DNA from: Rubrobacter sp.
GTDB lineage: Bacteria; Actinomycetota; Rubrobacteria; Rubrobacterales; Rubrobacteraceae
Direction of reading: 5' to 3'
NCBI GenBank assembly: GCA_016781725.1
Contig: JADDPU010000550.1
Span: forward strand, 1-8,111
Length of the DNA stretch: 8,111 nucleotides
The first letter of the stretch is position 1. Every line of letters starts with the position of its first letter. Positions 6,002 to 8,111 of this stretch are shown piece by piece. Under the pieces are notes generated by a model. The model saw nothing but the letters and a program-made list of their open reading frames with translations. It did no database searches and was not told the DNA's origin. Position numbers and translations under genes: made by a program.

Positions 6002-6994
6002 CTAGTCGAGGCCCATCTTGGCCCAGGCGTCGTGCAGGGTGGAGCGGGCTACACCCCGCGCCCTCTCGGCCCCGGCCTCCAGGTGGTCGTCGAGCCCCTT
6101 CGGGTCGTCCAGCAGCTCCATCGCCCGCTCGCGGATGGGGGCGAGCGTCTCGACGACCACCTCGCCGAGGTCCTTCTTGAAATCCCCGTACCCCTTGCCC
6201 GTGTACGCCTCCTCGAGGTCCGGGACCGCGCGGCCGGTGGCGGCGGCGTAGATGTCCAGCAGGTTGGTTATGGCGGGCTTCTCGGGGGAGGCGGTTATCT
6301 CGGTTCCGGAGTCGGTCTTGGCGCGCCGGATCTTGCGCCTTACCGCGTCCGGCTCGTCCAGGATCGCGACGTAGCTGGCCGGCGTGGGCGAGCTCTTGCT
6401 CATCTTTGCCGTCGGATCGTCGAGCGCCATGACGCGCGCCCCCGCGGGGGGGATAAACATCTCTGGCACGACGAAGGTCTCGCCGTAGAGCCCGTTGAAG
6501 CGCCGGGCGAGCGTCCGCATGAGCTCGAGGTGCTGGCGCTGGTCCTCACCCACGGGGACCAGGTGCGCGTTGTACAGCAAGACGTCGGCGGCCTGCAAGA
6601 CCGGGTAGTCGTAGAGCCCGACGCTCGCCGCCTCTGCGCCGCCCTTCTGCGCCTTGTCCTTGAACTGCGTCATGCGCGAGAGCTCTCCGACCTTCGCCAC
6701 GCAGTTGAGGAGCCACGCCAGCTGCGTGTGGCCCGAGACGCGGCTCTGGCGGAACACGACGGACTTCTGCGGGTCTATGCCAGACGCCAGGTAGAGCGCC
6801 GCGAGCTCCCGGATCTTGCGCCGCAAGACCTTCGGGTCCTGGGGCACCGTGAGCGCGTGCAAGTCCACGATGCAAAAAAAGTTCTCGTACTCGTCCTGGA
6901 GCTCCACCCAGTTCTTGAGCGCCCCGAGATAGTTGCCAAGGTGCAGGTTGCCGCTCGGCTGTATGCCGCTGAATACTCGTCTCTTTGTCTCCAT
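6002..6994 (-). CDS. trpS: Tryptophanyl-tRNA synthetase
   Basis: A class I aminoacyl-tRNA synthetase that charges tRNA-Trp with tryptophan in the cytoplasm. The 330 residues are the normal bacterial length. The HIGH-like motif is PSGNLHLGN (13-21) and the KMSKS loop is intact at 197-201. Between them lie the family marks CIVDLHALTV (41-50), LLNCVAKVGELSRMTQFKDK (95-114), LYDYPVLQAADVLLY (127-141) and VPVGEDQRQH (146-155). METKRRVFSGIQPSGN matches the usual N-terminus, so ATG 6994 is secure. Only a weak ATAGG precedes it, while a -10-like TAGAAT ends six bases upstream, hinting at a leaderless or near-leaderless transcript. It probably heads a transcript continuing into the toxin-antitoxin pair and the ATPase. 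Confidence 0.97.
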   Translation of the reverse strand: METKRRVFSGIQPSGNLHLGNYLGALKNWVELQDEYENFFCIVDLHALTVPQDPKVLRRKIRELAALYLASGIDPQKSVVFRQSRVSGHTQLAWLLNCVAKVGELSRMTQFKDKAQKGGAEAASVGLYDYPVLQAADVLLYNAHLVPVGEDQRQHLELMRTLARRFNGLYGETFVVPEMFIPPAGARVMALDDPTAKMSKSSPTPASYVAILDEPDAVRRKIRRAKTDSGTEITASPEKPAITNLLDIYAAATGRAVPDLEEAYTGKGYGDFKKDLGEVVVETLAPIRERAMELLDDPKGLDDHLEAGAERARGVARSTLHDAWAKMGLD

Positions 6995-7000
6995 GAGCCT

Positions 7001-7006
7001 ATTCTA
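7001..7006 (-). promoter_or_regulatory. Candidate -10 box of trpS
   Basis: TAGAAT on the minus strand matches TATAAT at five of six positions. Six bases separate it from the trpS ATG, so a start seven bases downstream would fall on the A of the start codon. No TTGACA-like sequence lies 16-18 bp upstream; that stretch is G-rich. This is a single-element prediction. Confidence 0.4.
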
Positions 7007-7034
7007 ACGAAAGTGTCCCCCCTCGCGGGTGATC

Positions 7035-7202
7035 ATGGCGGACGACGGCTCGGACGACGCGAAGAAGGCTGCTAGGCTGGCCGCGAGCATCGGGGGCCTC
7101 TTCGGGGCTTCGGGCTCGCTACTGTGGTTCTGCGTCTATCCACAATGGGGCATCCTTATGCACCACCCCCACAGATTGTGGCCGATACCTCTCCACCGGT
7201 AG
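7035..7202 (+). CDS. Small hypothetical protein with one hydrophobic segment, possibly degenerate
   Basis: A 55-codon ORF from ATG 7035 to TAG 7202, divergent from trpS; an in-frame GTG at 7029 is an alternative start. The first ten residues are acidic and polar (MADDGSDDAK), then a short basic patch, then a hydrophobic run AASIGGLFGASGSLLWFCVY at 16-35 that could be one membrane helix. Codons up to about residue 35 end mostly in G or C, like real genes here. After that codon choice becomes ordinary and the DNA is taken over by a nested palindrome (7140-7181). No clear ribosome binding site precedes either start. It may be a real small membrane protein or a gene whose 3' part was replaced. 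I do not recognise it. Confidence 0.35.
   Translation: MADDGSDDAKKAARLAASIGGLFGASGSLLWFCVYPQWGILMHHPHRLWPIPLHR
7140..7181. repeat. Nested palindrome in the 3' part of the small ORF
   Basis: The outer arms CCACAAT (7140-7146) and ATTGTGG (7175-7181) are perfect complements. Inside them, GGGGCAT (7147-7153) faces ATGC (7158-7161) across a CCTT tetraloop, with a further CCCC run (7166-7170) able to pair with the G-run after a small bulge. A two-part imperfect hairpin of about 42 nt results. The form resembles repetitive extragenic palindromes or hairpin transposon ends, but only one copy is visible and no transposase is nearby. Confidence 0.5.
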
Positions 7203-7394
7203 TTCGTGAGACGCTACACTAGCTGAGAAGCGGGCCTTCGGGGAGTTGTCAGTTCGTACGGTCGATGGGGAAGTCCGTGCTGCCTAAACCTTGTCCTAGA
7301 TCACGCTACTTCATGCGGCCTCCCCGGATCGTGTGGTCGAGGGAGTCGGTTCATGGTCACCGATACAGCCCTGCAGTGCAACCATGCTCCGGTC
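7203..7394. other. Intergenic stretch without a recognisable gene
   Basis: About 190 bases separate the ends of the small plus-strand ORF and the cupin gene, which face each other. Open frames here have no ribosome binding site and no protein-like composition. The heptamer AGTTCGT occurs twice, 50 bp apart (7201-7207 and 7251-7257). I see no convincing terminator for either gene and no promoter. Confidence 0.4.
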
Positions 7395-7754
7395 CTATTC
7401 ACACGATGCGTCGGCCGGGATGTCGACCTGCTGGATGCGTCCGTTGGGATGGATGTCGACCTGCCTCAGCGGTCCGCTCCCGGAGTTGACGAACTTGTGC
7501 GGCACACCCGCCGGTACGACCAAGATCTGGCCGCCGCTCACTTCGATCATGGCGTCGCCGACGGTGAAGGTGGCCTCGCCCTCCTGTACCACGAAGACCT
7601 CCTCGTAGGGATGCTTGTGCAGCGCCGCACCACTACCCGGCGGGCTGTCTATCAGGAAGAACGAAACGTTCACATCGCCGTACTGGTATCCCTCGAACTT
7701 GTGCGCGATCGTACTGAAAGGGAGCTCGTCCTTGCCGATTACTCGGGTCATCAT
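7395..7754 (-). CDS. Single-domain cupin protein
   Basis: A 119-residue beta-barrel protein of the cupin_2 type. Both cupin motifs match their consensus exactly. Motif 1 is G40-x5-H46-K-H48-x3-E52-x6-G59. Motif 2 is G75-x5-P81-x-G83-x2-H86-x3-N90. H46, H48, E52 and H86 would bind a metal ion. Small cupins include dioxygenases, isomerases and sugar- or small-molecule-binding proteins, and nothing here fixes the substrate. The first two codons are both ATG (7754 and 7751). GAGAGGAG directly abuts the first, so the second may be used. The C-terminal tail contains a short in-frame repeat (QVDI twice, 11 residues apart). It is transcribed alone, from its own promoter at 7799-7827. Confidence 0.88.
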   Translation of the reverse strand: MMTRVIGKDELPFSTIAHKFEGYQYGDVNVSFFLIDSPPGSGAALHKHPYEEVFVVQEGEATFTVGDAMIEVSGGQILVVPAGVPHKFVNSGSGPLRQVDIHPNGRIQQVDIPADASCE

Positions 7755-7798
7755 CTCCTCTCTTCGGTTTAGCTCCTTCCCCCCGCGTGCTGAGATGG

Positions 7799-7827
7799 AT
7801 GATAGGGATCGTAGGGAACGGGCTCAA
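7799..7827 (-). promoter_or_regulatory. Promoter of the cupin gene
   Basis: On the minus strand, TTGAGC (7827-7822) is followed after exactly 17 bp by TATCAT (7804-7799), four and five of six consensus matches. The start would fall near 7792, giving a leader of about 38-41 nt with GAGAGGAG before the ATG pair. The geometry is that of an ordinary housekeeping sigma-factor promoter. Confidence 0.6.
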
Positions 7828-7966
7828 GGTCCGGTCGTTTTCCGTTATTGACCTAACTTCAGAGAATGCCTCTTCCACGCGCTCGGGTGAATAGGGCAAC
7901 AGGAAGGGCCGGGGTCGGTCTGTCGCGCCAACCTCTGGACGAGTCTACGAGCGCAAACAAGATACA

Positions 7967-7993
7967 AGGGCCGGAGCGTGTGGCCCCGGCCCT
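7967..7993 (-). terminator. Probable rho-independent terminator of the tRNA-Asp gene
   Basis: AGGGCCGG (7967-7974) pairs perfectly with CCGGCCCT (7986-7993) around an 11-nt loop. Read on the minus strand, the stem is followed by TGTATCTTGTTTG, which is moderately T-rich. It lies 67 bases beyond the tRNA 3' end and is the most terminator-like hairpin in the window. It would separate tRNA transcription from the cupin promoter. Confidence 0.6.
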
Positions 7994-8059
7994 CCCTTCC
8001 TTACTTCAGGAAGCTTGATCTATTAGACCAGCCGCTGCGAGCCGTGGATCTTTTCTAAG

Positions 8060-8111
<52 letters not shown>

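Larger units (their letters stand above)
7755..8059. other. Intergenic region between tRNA-Asp and the cupin gene
   Basis: These 305 bases hold the cupin promoter (7799-7827) and a tRNA terminator hairpin (7967-7993), but no supported gene. A minus-strand frame with a TTG start at 7899 runs through the promoter into the cupin gene and is rejected. The segment 7994-8059, between the hairpin and the tRNA, contains only a weak CTTCC/GGAAG dyad near 7995-8012. Confidence 0.5.

Noticed and set aside
5987..7075. Long plus-strand open frame of about 360 codons
   Set aside because: It lies antisense to trpS, whose motifs are unmistakable. Long antisense frames are expected in high-GC genes, and the translation is low-complexity and Arg/Leu/Val rich without any domain.
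7140..7260. Insertion-sequence end or integrase attachment site
   Set aside because: There is a palindrome and a heptamer repeat, but no transposase, target duplication or second end is visible, so no mobile element is called.
7265..7608. Plus-strand open frames in the cupin/intergenic area
   Set aside because: They are partly antisense to the cupin gene, have no ribosome binding site, and the composition is not protein-like.
7633..7899. Minus-strand frame of 88 codons upstream of and overlapping the cupin gene
   Set aside because: It begins at a TTG with no Shine-Dalgarno, runs over the cupin promoter and then continues out of frame through the cupin gene.

Overview
The window looks like a chromosomal stretch of a high-GC bacterium. 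The G/C-rich third codon positions, frequent GTG starts, actinobacterial-type -10 elements (TAGGCT, TAGAAT) and the protein repertoire fit a deep-branching actinobacterium of the Rubrobacter type. That assignment is inference from composition and general resemblance, not from a search. Almost everything is encoded on the minus strand, so transcription runs right to left; the only plus-strand candidate is a 55-codon ORF near 7.1 kb.

In order of transcription (right to left), the window opens inside the 3' half of a tRNA-Asp gene. Its anticodon loop appears to carry a perfect 7-nt tandem duplication. A likely terminator follows, then a small cupin protein with its own well-formed promoter, and then a 190-bp stretch with no gene. 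A small plus-strand ORF follows; it ends in a nested palindrome and points away from trpS. Next comes a tightly packed minus-strand run: tryptophanyl-tRNA synthetase (trpS), a RelB/Phd-like antitoxin, a RelE toxin, a 564-residue ABC-class ATPase of the poorly understood PF09818/COG3044 type, and a CDP-alcohol phosphatidyltransferase whose motif spacing matches phosphatidylcholine synthase (pcs). The relB-relE-ATPase junctions are 1-nt overlapping and 3-nt spaced, so these genes are probably co-transcribed and possibly translationally coupled.

A promoter flanked by a perfect inverted repeat then drives an M42-family metallo-aminopeptidase. It is followed by a GNAT acetyltransferase and, at the left end, a second toxin-antitoxin module (Phd-type VapB antitoxin plus PIN-domain VapC) with a clear palindromic operator.

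Most of the content is housekeeping or common accessory genes. The items most worth a second look are the interrupted tRNA-Asp anticodon loop, the toxin-antitoxin pair wedged between trpS and the ATPase, the possible leaderless trpS mRNA, the phosphatidylcholine synthase, and the regulatory palindromes at the M42 and vapBC promoters. I found no CRISPR array, transposase, integrase, phage gene or recognisable multi-gene defence system.
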